Positions 24,725-35,648 of a DNA stretch of 64,000 nucleotides are shown here, piece after piece (within the stretch, counting starts at the first letter, position 1; each line of letters opens with the position of its first letter). The stretch comes from Mantis religiosa (Eukaryota > Arthropoda > Insecta > Mantodea > Mantidae): positions 261,208,940-261,272,939 of the forward strand of contig CM060947.1 in NCBI GenBank assembly GCA_030765055.1, read 5' to 3'. The notes below the pieces were generated by a model. It was not told where the DNA came from. It saw only the letters and a program-made list of their open reading frames with translations, and searched no databases. The translations under genes and the position numbers were made by a program.

Positions 24725-26387
24725 GAAAAGTGAATCGAATGGATATGCTCAAGCACCTTCCACAAAGAGCCGTGATTCACTTAACCCGGATTTATAACGC
24801 GTGCCTATACATGCGCCACTTTCCAGCTATCTGGAAGGAGGCGCGCGTGGTGTGCGTTTTAAAGCCGGGGAAAAATCCGGTTTTTCCTTCCAGTTACCGA
24901 TCAATCAGCCTTCTCCCAGTTTTATCGAAGGTATTCGAAAAACTGCTCCTCTCCCGGCTCCTTCCTCATCTGGAGGAAAGGGGCCTAATCCCGGAACACC
25001 AGTTTGGCTTCCGTTCTGGCCACTCCACGACCGAGCAGCTACTGCGGGTTGCCGAGAAGGCCTCCCTGGGTTTCCAGGAAAGGTCTAAAACGGTAGCAGT
25101 GCTGCTCGACGTGGAGAAGGCATTCGCCACTACCTGGCATGAAGGACTCATTTACAAACTCCTGGAGCATGAAATTCCCCGTCCATACATTTCCTTGGTG
25201 GCCGGTTTCCTCGGAAACCGAAGCTTCCGAGTAAAGATGGAGGGGAAGCTGTCCACCGAGCGGCCCATTGGCGCTGGAGTACCGGAAGGCGGCGTGCTGT
25301 CGCCCGCGCTCTTCGCAGCTTACATGGCCGACATCCCAACTCACCACAACACCCAGACCTGTCAGTATGCGGACGATCTCATGATCTTCGCAGTCAATAG
25401 GAACACACGGTACAGCTACCGGCAAATCCAAACCCAGCTCCGGGCCATTGGCGAATGGAGCGCAAAATGGCGAATGGCAATTAACCCGGAGAAGAGCTCT
25501 GCTATTCTCCTGGCGAAAACCATAGCCAACCGGTTGCAGCAGAACTTCGTTTTACGGCGCCGTCGAATCCCTTGGGTGCAAACGGCGAAGTATCTCGGGG
25601 TGACGCTGGACCGTAAGTTAACTTACGTTCCACACGTCAAGGGCAAGGTCCAGCTGGGGCACGTCGCACTCCGGAGCCTATACCCTATCTTCAGATCAAC
25701 CATGCCGATCCGTCTCAAACTCCAACTGTATCGGGCGATCATTCCGCCTATGATTCTGTACGGCTGTGAGATCTGGGGAACAGTGGCTAATACCACTTTC
25801 GTCAGACTCCAGACGCTGCAGAACAAGGCACTACGCATCATCTACGATACAGGCTGGAGATTCCCGGCTCATATCCTACATGAGCACTCCCAGATCCCGT
25901 ACATTGTCGATGTCATTCGCGAGAGGGCACGATCAATGTACGAGAAAATCCAAATTCACCCCAACCCTTTAGTGAACTCCCTGGGAAGGTATGACCCGAG
26001 AGATCAAAGGCGCTTGCCGTCCTTCAGACTGCCGAGAGACGTCCTGGGACCCCTTTGGTAACCCAAGGAAAACCCCAGATGTCTCTGGGAACAACTTCTA
26101 CGCCAAAGGACAAGCGCTACACAACCCGTATCCAAAACGGGGCAAAAAACTAATTCGTGTCTCCCAAAAAGGGAGAACGATTAAGTACAGCTGCCCACGA
26201 CAAAGAGGGGCAACCCATTCCAAATCTCTCCAAAATTTCAAACAGTAAACAAATTCAAACACCCCAGCAGAACATGGATCTACTAGTTCATTTCGCAGGT
26301 TAAGCCGCAAAGCGGCTAGGTACTGCGGCATATGACACCCGGACGGGGAAAGCCCCGCCCGACTAGGACTACCTCTGGACCTCTGGA
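24725..26387 (+). mobile_element. Jockey-like LINE, 5'-truncated
   Basis: It carries an open reverse-transcriptase frame and a 3' UTR. It ends with ctctgga, the same terminus as the copy ending at 44978, and has no poly(A) tail. The 3' UTR contains two strong stem-loops, agccgc-aaa-gcggct (about 26304-26318) and cgggg-aaag-cccc (about 26343-26357). Confidence 0.85.
24730..26061 (+). CDS. LINE reverse transcriptase (443 codons, open)
   Basis: Reverse transcriptase that would copy the element RNA at a nicked chromosomal target. Visible motifs: SYRSISLLPVLSKVFEKLLL (about residue 55-75), EHQFGFRSGHSTTEQLL (about 90), VLLDVEKAFATTWHEGL with the first catalytic Asp (about 125), PEGGVLSPALF where most relatives have PQGS (about 190), QYADDLMIF with the catalytic Asp pair (about 213), and AKYLGVTLDRKL (about 285). 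The tail reads PMILYGCEIWG, then LQNKALRIIYDT. The endonuclease and ORF1 are absent, so the copy is 5' truncated. The first ATG is at 24739; the frame is open before it. No stops interrupt it, which implies a recent copy. Confidence 0.88.
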   Translation: MNRMDMLKHLPQRAVIHLTRIYNACLYMRHFPAIWKEARVVCVLKPGKNPVFPSSYRSISLLPVLSKVFEKLLLSRLLPHLEERGLIPEHQFGFRSGHSTTEQLLRVAEKASLGFQERSKTVAVLLDVEKAFATTWHEGLIYKLLEHEIPRPYISLVAGFLGNRSFRVKMEGKLSTERPIGAGVPEGGVLSPALFAAYMADIPTHHNTQTCQYADDLMIFAVNRNTRYSYRQIQTQLRAIGEWSAKWRMAINPEKSSAILLAKTIANRLQQNFVLRRRRIPWVQTAKYLGVTLDRKLTYVPHVKGKVQLGHVALRSLYPIFRSTMPIRLKLQLYRAIIPPMILYGCEIWGTVANTTFVRLQTLQNKALRIIYDTGWRFPAHILHEHSQIPYIVDVIRERARSMYEKIQIHPNPLVNSLGRYDPRDQRRLPSFRLPRDVLGPLW

Positions 26388-26856
26388 CCTGCAACTATAC
26401 TTCTATTCAACTCTTTCCAGCAGCGTTTTTAATACTAATTGGCAAGGTTTTTAATAAACAAAACCGTCTACAAACAATTTTTGCATCAGAATACTTTTAA
26501 AATGCCCTGACTGACATAACCGTTGTAGAAGCAGTATCGGAGGTTGAACCTCCTTTGATTAACGATATCTAATTGTTGGGTATAATACATGGATGCATCA
26601 CGACATAAACTAATATAGTACTGAAGCTGTTAGAATTACGAAATTTAATTCACCACTCCCTTTAAAATAACATTACTGTGCCTAACAGCTCATCACACTT
26701 TTAGATCAATTTGTTTACAAAAACACACTACATAAGTATTAACTCATTACGAAATGCAATCCTCTTTGACAACTTATATATTATATTTCACCGTAGAGCC
26801 TTGCTGCATTACAATGTAAATTACTGTCGCTCTAGATTTTTACCTTAACCGCCAGA
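26388..26856. other. No recognised gene
   Basis: AT-rich spacer between the LINE end and the 121-bp satellite. Confidence 0.45.
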
Positions 26857-29856
26857 TATTCCCTTGTAACTACATTAAGATAATGTTTATCTTGGAGTAG
26901 ATAGAGCAATAAGTGTTTGTACAAGAATAGAGAAAGTCATGTATATAAAACATTTGACTATCACTTAAAGTCTACTGTATTCCCTTGTAACTACAATAAG
27001 ATAATGTTTATCTTGAGGTAGATAGAGCAATAAGTGTTTGTACAAGAGTAGAGAAAGTCATGTATATAAAACATTTGGCTATCACTTAAAGTCTACTGTA
27101 TTCCCTTGTAACTACAATAAGATAATGTTTATCTTGAAGTAGATACAGCAATAAGTGTTTGTACAAGAGTAGAGAAAGTCATGTATATAAAACATTTTAC
27201 TGTCACTTAAAGTCTACTGTATTCCCTTGTAGCTACAATAAGATAATGTTTATCTTGAAGTAGATAGAGCAATAAGTGTTTGTACAAGAGTAGAGAAAGT
27301 CATGTATATAAAACATTTTACTGTCACTTAAAGTCTACTGTATTCCCTTGTAGCTACAATAAGATAATGTTTATCTTGAAGTAGATAGAGCAATAAGTGT
27401 TTGTACAAGAGTAGAGAAAGTCATGTATATAAAACATTTTACTGTCACTTAAAGTCTACTGTATTCCCTTGTAGCTACAATAAGATAATGTTTATCTTGA
27501 AGTAGATAGAGCAATAAGTGTTTGTACAAGAGTAGAAAAAGTCATGTATATAGATCATTTGACTATCACTTAAAGTCTACTGTATTCCCTTGTAACTACA
27601 ATAAGATAATGTTTATCTTGGAGTAGATAGAGCAATAAGTGTTTGTACAAGAATAGAGAAAGTCATGTATATTAAATATTTGACTATCGCTTAAAGTCTA
27701 CTGTATTCCCTTGTAACTACAATAAGATAATGTTTATCTTGGAGTAGATAGAGCAATAAGTGTTTGTACAAGAGTAGAGAAAGTCATGTATATAAAACAT
27801 TTGACTATCACTTAAAGTCTACTGTATTCCCTTGTAACTACAATAAGATAATGTTTATCTTGGAGTAGATAGAGCAATAAGTGTTTGTACAAGAGTAGAT
27901 AAAGTCATGTATATAAAACGTTTGACTATCACTTAAAGTCTACTGTATTCCCTTGTAACTACAATAAGATAATGTTTATCTTGGAGTAGATAGAGCAATA
28001 AGTGTTTGTACAAGAGTAGAGAAAGTCATGTATATAAAACATTTGACTATCACTTAAAGTCTACTGTATTCCCTTGTAACTACAATAAGATAATGTTTAT
28101 CTTGGAGTAGATAGAGCAATAAGTGTTTGTACAAGAGTAGAGAAAGTCATGTATATAAAACATTTGACTATCGCTTAAAGTCTACTGTATTCCCTTGTAA
28201 CTACAATAAGATAATGTTTATCTTGGAGTAGATAGAGCAATAAGTGTTTGTACAAGAGTAGAGAAAGTCATGTATATAAAACGTTTGACTATCACTTAAA
28301 GTCTACTGTATTCCCTTGTAACTACAATAAGATGATGTTTATGTTGGAGTAGATAGAGAAATAAGTGTTTGTACAAGAGTAGAGAAAGTCATGTATATAA
28401 AACATTTGACTATCACTTAAAGTCTACTGTATTCCCTTGTAACTACAATAAGATAATGTTTATCTTGGAGTAGATAGAGCAATAAGTGTTTGTACAAGAG
28501 TAGAGAAAGTCATGTATATAAAACGTTTGACTATCACTTAAAGTCTACTGTATTCCCTTGTAACTACAATAAGATAATGTTTATCTTGGAGTAGATAGAG
28601 CAATAAGTGTTTGTACAAGAGTAGAGAAAGTCATGTATATAAAACATTTGACTATCACTTAAAGTCTACTGTATTCCCTTGTAACTACAATAAGATAATG
28701 TTTATCTTGGAGTAGATAGAGCAATAAGTGTTTGTACAAGAGTAGATAAAGTCATGTATATAAAACGTTTGACTATCACTTAAAGTCTACTGTATTCCCT
28801 TGTAACTACAATAAGATAATGTTTATCTTGGAGTAGATAGAGCAATAAGTGTTTGTACAAGAGTAGAGAAAGTCATGTATATAAAACGTTTGACTATCAC
28901 TTAAAGTCTACTGTATTCCCTTGTAACTACAATAAGATAATGTTTATCTTGGAGTAGATAGAGCAATAAGTGTTTGTACAAGAGTAGAGAAAGTCATGTA
29001 TATAAAACGTTTGACTATCACTTAAAGTCTACTGTATTCCCTTGTAACTACAATAAGATAATGTTTATCTTGGAGTAGATAGAGCAATAAGTGTTTGTAC
29101 AAGAGTAGAGAAAGTCATGTATATAAAACATTTGGCTATCACTTAAAGTCTACTGTATTCCCTTGTAACTACAATAATATAATGTTTATCTTGGAGTAGA
29201 TAGAGCAATAAGTGTTTGTACAAGAGTAGAGAAAGTCATGTATATAAAACATTTGGCTATCACTTAAAGTCTTCTGTATTCCCTTGTAACTACAATAATA
29301 TAATGTTTATCTTGAAGTAGATAGAGTAATAAGTGTTTGTAGAAGAGTAGAGAAAGTCATGTATATAAAACATTTGACTATCACTTAAAGTCTACTGTAT
29401 TCCCTTGTAACTACAATAATATAATGTTTATCTTGGAGTAGATAGAGCAATAAGTGTTTGTAGAAGAGTAGAGAAAGTCATGTATATAAAACATTTGACT
29501 ATCACTTAAAGTCTACTGTATTCCCTTGTAACTACAATAAGATAATGTTTATCTTGGAGTAGATAGAGCAATAAGTGTTTGTACAAGAGTAGAGAAAGTC
29601 ATGTATATAAAACATTTGACTATCACTTAAAGTCTACTGTATTCCATTGTAGCTACAATAAGATAATGTTTATCTTGAAGTAGATAGAGTAATAAGTGTT
29701 TGTACAAGAGTAGAGAAAGTCATGTATATAAAACATTTGGCTATCACTTAAAGTCTACTGTATTCCCTTGTAACTACAATAAGATAATGTTTATCTTGGA
29801 GTAGATAGAGCAATAAGTGTTTGTACAAGAGTAGAGAAAGTCATGTGAGTGTAACA
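26857..29856. repeat. 121-bp satellite, about 24.7 units
   Basis: agtctactgtattcccttgt recurs every 121 bp (26969, 27090 and so on). Each unit contains the perfect dyad aagataa-tgt-ttatctt, the phrase agtagatagagcaataag and a TATA-like gtatataaaac. A sub-block with agctacaataag plus ttttactgtcac is shared by three or four adjacent units (27230-27480). Nothing in the window outside the array resembles it, so its source is unknown. Confidence 0.93.
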
Positions 29857-30757
29857 GATCATATTTCATTTGCAGGACCTCAAAATCTGTATTTCTGTGT
29901 AATCTAGAGATCAAAGTTTTGTTTGGAAAGCAATAATTGTTTTAGTTTTCTAGGTACCTATTTGTTAGAGAGAAAGAGTAATAACCTGCAGTAAGAACAG
30001 TTGATAGAGAGTGGGTTGAGAAAGTCACGTGAAACTCCACAGAAACTCGTGCCCATGCTAGCATGAAACGTAGCAGATATATATTATTAAACTAATGGTA
30101 ACGGAACCATATAACCTCCGCGATCGTCATTTTGCATACCACTCGGGCACGCTCTCTATCGATTCACAGAACAAATATTACCCATTTCATCACTCCAGAG
30201 ATGTTTGCTTTTTTTCTTTTTTTTTGTTAGGAATAGCCGCAGATAGAGACCACTTTTATCGTCTCTGCAATCGATACCACTCGCTTGCTTTGTGACTCAA
30301 AGTATTTGTTTACATGTAACAGAAGGCTTTGTCTATTTCATTAAAGTATATCCATTTAGCAAATGAAAAATTCTTGGAACTCAAACCAACGGAATACTTA
30401 GTTGTTTTTTTAATATCTATAACATGTCTAAAAATCATAATGATATTTTTGTGTAATGTTTGTAAATTATTTCACTGACGTTCTGGAATAACTTCTTACG
30501 AAACCAATGCTACCAGAAACAAAAGAAGGGCTAGCCCTGTGGTGCTCAATTAAAACAGGAAAGGGAAGGTTGAAATCATCTCCTTCCACCCGCTACGATA
30601 GAATCGCACGCTTACCTGTGGTTACTGACTTCCAGTGACGGAACATCGCTATCATTCTGACGTATAGGAAGTCATAACCGTTCACACTCATGATTTACTC
30701 CTTACTAACTAATGTAACTAATGATTTACTAACTAATGATTTCTGTGACACAAGTTA
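29857..30757. other. No recognised gene
   Basis: AT-rich spacer after the satellite. One 66-codon frame at 30095 has no recognisable motif. Confidence 0.45.
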
Positions 30758-30899
30758 TGTTTGACAAGGTCTGCAATATATGGAACAAAAGACGAACTGC
30801 ACAGTCTCAAAAGATAAGCAAGGAGATCGTCTCTGATCTTGCTGCCATAGTCACTTTTAATATAGTTCATCTTTGAAAAGGTTTGTTCGCAGATATATA
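30758..30899 (-). pseudogene. hAT transposase C-terminal dimerisation fragment
   Basis: The minus strand from 30899 reads YICEQTFSKMNYIKSDYGSK, then DDLLAYLLRLCSSSFVPYIA and DLV. This strongly resembles the conserved C-terminal dimerisation segment of hAT-superfamily transposases (CEQxFSxMKxIKSxxRSxL followed by LLRL). Its upstream end is cut by the mariner at 30902. Only about 45 codons remain. Confidence 0.72.
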
Positions 30900-30901
30900 T
30901 G

Positions 30902-31950
30902 AGGGTTGTTCAATAAAGAATCATCACAATTTTTTTGACAACGTACCTTTACTCATCCTCAAAATTTTGATGATCCTTCTTAAAATAGTCTCTCCTGAAT
31001 GTGATGCACTTGTCCCTGCCTTTCTGCCAGTCTTCTAAGACATGCTGGAAAACTTTTTTGAGAGATCCTTCAAAATCGCCTCCGCAGCCTTCACCACTGC
31101 TTCTGATGATGGATAATGCCTCCCACGAAGGCGTTTCTTCAAGTTAAGGAATTGAAAAAGTCACATGGGGCTAAATCCCTTAGAATAGAGAGGGTGAGGG
31201 TTGCACTTCACGTTGATTTTTGCAAGATATTCAGCAACAACACTGGCAATATGTGGCCGCGCATTATCGTGGTGCACCATACAGCCTGCTTCACGGAAAT
31301 GTGGTCTTTTGCGCCTGATATGGACTTGCAATGTTTTCAGGACATCCCTCTAGTATTGTCCAGTTACTAATGTATGTGCAGGTACAAATGCAGATAAACC
31401 ATTCCATGAATATCAAAGAATGAGATGACCATAACTTTCCCAGCAGAAGCAACCACTTTTACTTTTTTACGGGTTGGTGATGAAGGAGATTTCCACACTG
31501 AGCTTTGCTATTTGCTCTCAGGATCAAATTGATGTAGCCAAGTTTCATCTGCAGTGATTACGTTAGAAAGAAACTCCGAATCTTCCTCTAACATCAACTT
31601 TAAGTGCATGCAGACCTGCATGCGAATGTCCTTTTGTTCGGGAATCAACAGTCCTGGAGCCCATCGCGTACAAACACCTCTCATATGTAATGTTCCTGTC
31701 ACCAGCGTGTGGGTGGCAGCCAGTGAAATGTTCAGTATTTCAGAAAATGATCTTAAGGTAATTCGTCGATTCTCTCTCACAATGGCAGCAAGAGTGCTGA
31801 TGTTTCCTTCCGTAAGAGCAGTAACTGGAGCACCGGGTACACCTTCCTTTGAAATTGATTGTCTCTCCTCTTTAAACATTTTAAATCACCTTCGAGCTGT
31901 GCTGTAGGGAAGAACAGACTCTCCATAGGCCTCCTGTAACGTTGTATAGG
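30902..31950 (-). pseudogene. Mariner-like copy, 5' part of gene lost
   Basis: The left end has the intact family terminus (gagggttgttcaataaagaatcatcac) preceded by TA. The minus strand carries HTH and catalytic segments: SISKEGVPGAPVTALTEGNI, LLIPEQKDIRMQVCMHLKL and VITADETWLHQFDPESK (31879-31508). The next segment, about 31500-30980, is frameshifted. The copy stops at gttgtatagg (31950), before the start codon and right terminal repeat, beside a SINE. Confidence 0.83.
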
Positions 31951-31956
31951 TGTATT

Positions 31957-32175
31957 TTATGTCGTCCATATCGGAAGATGAATGAAACGGGTGAAGTGAT
32001 GCTCAAATAAGTCCGGGGTCCATGGAGCTTAGAGTTACCCAACATTCGTCCATCAGGATAAGGAAAACCCCGAAAAAACCGTATCCAGGTAACTCGCCCT
32101 TACCGAGGTTCGAACTCGGGACCTCTTAAACGTGAGGCAGACACGCTACCATCTACGCTACCGAGGCGGGCATTT
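31957..32175 (-). mobile_element. tRNA-derived SINE (family 1), full length
   Basis: Target-site duplication gtgtatt at 31950-31956 and 32176-32182. On the minus strand the head is gcccgcctcggtagcgtaga with an A box and a B box (gagttcgaacctcg). It is followed by the body (cggggttttccttatcctga, ctctaagctccatggacccc) and a short A-rich tail. It needs LINE enzymes for movement. Confidence 0.88.
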
Positions 32176-32182
32176 GTGTATT

Positions 32183-33335
32183 AGTTTTCTTATATAATAT
32201 AAGAATGTTTTTAGAAAAAATATTTTTGCAAACATACTTGTTATGAGTTTGTTTATTTTTATTTTTAATGTGTTATCGCTGTTCAATTGTTTGTAAAGGT
32301 TTTGTAGAAACTCTATGGCATTTCAGGATCAGCAATCAATTCTGTTTCTTCTATTTACCTTGTACTATTAACAAAATATGTAACTAAACAATTTCTGCAA
32401 AATGAAGTCGATAGAAAACTAACGTTTCGTAAGACCAGTTTGTACAAACTACATAAAAGCAAACGATATCAGGTAGATGACGTCATGGATTGCATTACGC
32501 AAGATGTTTCATTATATTTCGCTCATCAGTATCCTTAAAGATGGCACAAAACCTGCTCTTGCTAAGAAGTCGAACCCAATTCTCTCTAATTGGGGGTAAC
32601 CACACTACCGTTGCTAATGGGCTGAAGTTTAAAAGGGGTGAATGCAAACCCTGGCTTGCCGTATGAATCGAGTGCGCAGACATTAAATTCTGGTTAATTT
32701 CCGCACAGGTAGACCCCAGATTGAACATTAATTTCGGCGTGGGAAGGCGACCACACAAAAATTGGAACCGCGGGTTTACTCTGAGAGCCACGAAAGACCG
32801 CTAAATACTCATTTCAGCGTCTGGCAACCCTTTCCTTTAGTAGCAGTTCACGTAATGCGCTGTATAATTTTTAATCTCTATAGCAGATAAGCCAAGCGTT
32901 GAGGTCAGCTCATTAATTTGGCTTTTAACAAGGTCATTTGCCTCCGAACAAAAGCAACACGCTACAGTATTAACTGCAGGAGGCTTCTTGCCGAGCTATG
33001 ATAACAAAGCAGGCATGCCAACTTCATCAGCAATTCTTTTACTATATTAGCTTTCATGTTTCTATGGAAACTCTCCAAACTTTGTTCGTCTGGATGAGTA
33101 GAAACTACTCCAACTAATTCCAAGATTAGGATTCACTAGTTCATTTTAATAAAATATGTTTCAGTTACTTTTGGCTTTCTAAAACACATTTATGTATTGG
33201 AAATTACAATACGAATGAGTACCTAAATTGTGTGTAACATTTTAAACAATTCCAGCGTTATAACAAGTTCAAAAGGTTTCAGAAAGCAAACTATACGTAA
33301 ACGAAAATATTCTCCTTCAGATCTTATCAAAATCC
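32183..33335. other. No assigned gene
   Basis: Minus-strand frames near 33120-32830 read STHPDEQSLESFHRNMKANI followed by VKELLMKLACLL with later stops. This looks like decayed coding sequence, but I cannot name the family. The remainder is featureless. Confidence 0.35.
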
Positions 33336-34200
33336 ATCCCCACTGAATCTGCAGGGAAAACAACTAACATGGAAGTCTCCAGAAACACCAGTCAAATATT
33401 TAGGCGTAATGATTGACACTAAATTAATCCTGGAATTCTCATACATCTTACATTTCCACAATAACCATTTCTAGAATTAAAAATCTGTATCCATTGCTAC
33501 AGAAGAAATGACAGCTTGGTCTGGAGTGCTCAATATTGATCTACAAGTCTCTTATACGCCCCATAATTTCTTACGCTGCTCCTGTATGGGTTGGACATTC
33601 CTCGACTTCAGGTTATACAAAACAAATTTCTCCGCATTATTACAAATGCTCCATGGTTCATTAGAAATGATCAACTCCATCAGGAACTTGGTATTCTTCC
33701 CATACATCTGTACTTCAAATTGATATCAAAGACATTCTTCGTTAGATTATCCGAAGTACCAGGCGCTGTAACCTATGACATTGGACGACGAAACTTCGAA
33801 AGAACCAGATTGAAAAGAAAACTGCCTGAAGACGTCCTACTCACTGATTCAGAAGATAACGACTTTTCTCACTAATTCAAAGTATATCCTCCTATTTTTA
33901 TCATAACACCACTGATCACAATCTGGCCTCACATATCTAACCTCACTTTTCAATTGTTATCATCTTATTTAATGTTATTGTATGTGTTAGTTATCCTGTT
34001 ATATACTTTGTCTTTTATTATATTTCATTTAAATGTGTTCTTAATTGTTTTCTGTTTGTTTATATTATAAATTTATCACCTACTGAATATGTTAGAGGAC
34101 AGCAATTCCTCATTGTTAATTTGTATGTAATACTTATGTCATTTATCAATGACTTGTATAGTAATATTGCTGATCAGGCAAATAATAAATGAAAAAACAA
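33336..34200 (+). pseudogene. Jockey-like LINE 3' end
   Basis: Frames on the plus strand give NLYPLLQKK, LIYKSLIRPIISYAAPVWVG, RLQVIQNKFLRIITNAPWFI, RNDQLHQELGILPIHLYFK and TRLKRKLPEDVLL. This is the C-terminal region after the reverse-transcriptase core. A 3' UTR of about 300 bp ends ggcaaataataaatgaaaaa. It is 5' truncated and broken by several frameshifts, and belongs to a different lineage from the LINE at 24725. Confidence 0.78.
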
Positions 34201-34535
34201 AGTAAACTATAAATTATAAAAAATCTCAAAAAGTCCAATATATTCCAACATCACGAAAATCAAAAAGTAATGAAACATTGTTCATGTCAAGGTTAAAGGG
34301 TAGTTTGTGCAAAGCATTTCTTGAAAATATGCTACATACTTGGAAAATGAAGTTAACTATACGAGGGTGGTCTGAAAAGCTTCCGACCTCCGCATGAAGA
34401 TGGCAGGACTCGTAAATAAAAGCTAGTGTATTTCGTTGACCATCTGTTGGCAGTTACTCACCAAAGTTTCAGCCATTTCGGACGCTCAGTTCTTATGTAA
34501 CAGTCATTTTAGTGAGTAGATGTGAGTGTTTTTAT

Positions 34536-35648
34536 GAAAATGGATAAAATCGAGTATCGAGCTCTCATTAAATATTTGTTTTTGAAAGGCAATACGCCTA
34601 CGCAAATCTAAGATGAGTTGGATTCTGTATATGGGGACTCTGCACCATCATTAGCCACAGTGAAATTTTTGGCAGCTGGATTTAAACGTGGCCTAAGAGT
34701 TTGGGAGACGCTGAACATTCGGGACGTCCAAAACCAGCAACTACAGACGAAAACATCGCCAAAGTTCATCAAATGGTGCCAGACGACCACTGAATTAAAG
34801 TGAGAGAGATAGCAGAGGCTATGAACATGTCAAAAGAACGTGTTTGTCAGATATTAAATCAATATTTAGACCTGAGAAAGCTTTCCGTGCGTTGGGTGTC
34901 GCGTTTGCTCACGTTAGACCAAAAACGTGTTCGAATGAACACTTCCAACGTTCTGTTAGCTCAGTTTAGGCGGAATAAATCTGAGTTTTGGTGCCGATTA
35001 ATTACTGTAGATGAAACTTGGATACACCATTATACGCCCGAAACAAAAATACACTCCAAACAGTGGACTGCAAAGAAGGAACCGGCTCCAAACTGGCTGC
35101 TTTTTTCGGCTGGGAAAGTGATGGCGAGTGTTTTTCTAAATAGTCATGGAGTTATTTTAATCGATTATCTTCAAAAAGGAAAAACCTTTAGAGGAACATA
35201 CTACGCATCATTACTTGACAAGCTGAAGGCAGAACTTGCGAAAAAACGGACACATTTACAGAAAAAGAAAATCCTGTTTCACCAAGACAACGCGCTGTCT
35301 CACACCTCAGCGGCTGCAATGGCGAAAATCCACGAATTACAGTTTGAACTGCTTGACTCACCAGATCTAGCCCCAAGCGACTTCTTTTTGTTCCGTCATC
35401 TGAAAATTGCACTCAGAGGACAGAGATTTTCGTCAAATGAAGAGGCAATCATCTTCGTGAACAATTATTTTGCAGAGAAAAACGCCGAGTACTATTTGGA
35501 CGGGTTACAGAGATGGAAGCATCGCTGGGAGAACTGTGTAGAGTTACAAGGAGACTATATTGAAAATCGTCAAGTATTCTTTGAACGGGTTACAGAGATG
35601 GGAGTATCACTGGGGGAACTGTTTAGAGTTATAAGCAGACTATGTTGA
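34536..35648 (+). pseudogene. Mariner transposase, SETMAR-like, broken
   Basis: It starts MDKIEYRALIKYLFLKGNTP at about 34540, followed by a stop and further frame breaks. It is then open from 34800 to 35648. The open part holds MREIAEAMNMSKERVCQIL, LITVDETWIHHYTPETK (first Asp), ILFHQDNALSHTSAAAM (second Asp) and SPDLAPSDFFLFRHLK (third Asp, DD34D). The HPPY before SPDL is lost, and the KKAK-type segment after EPAP reads NWLL. From YYLDGLQRW onward the gene runs into the 85-bp array, so the C terminus is scrambled. Confidence 0.87.

Noticed and set aside
32495..32791. 98-codon minus-strand frame as a gene
   Set aside because: No domain, no neighbours and no codon pattern; treated as chance.
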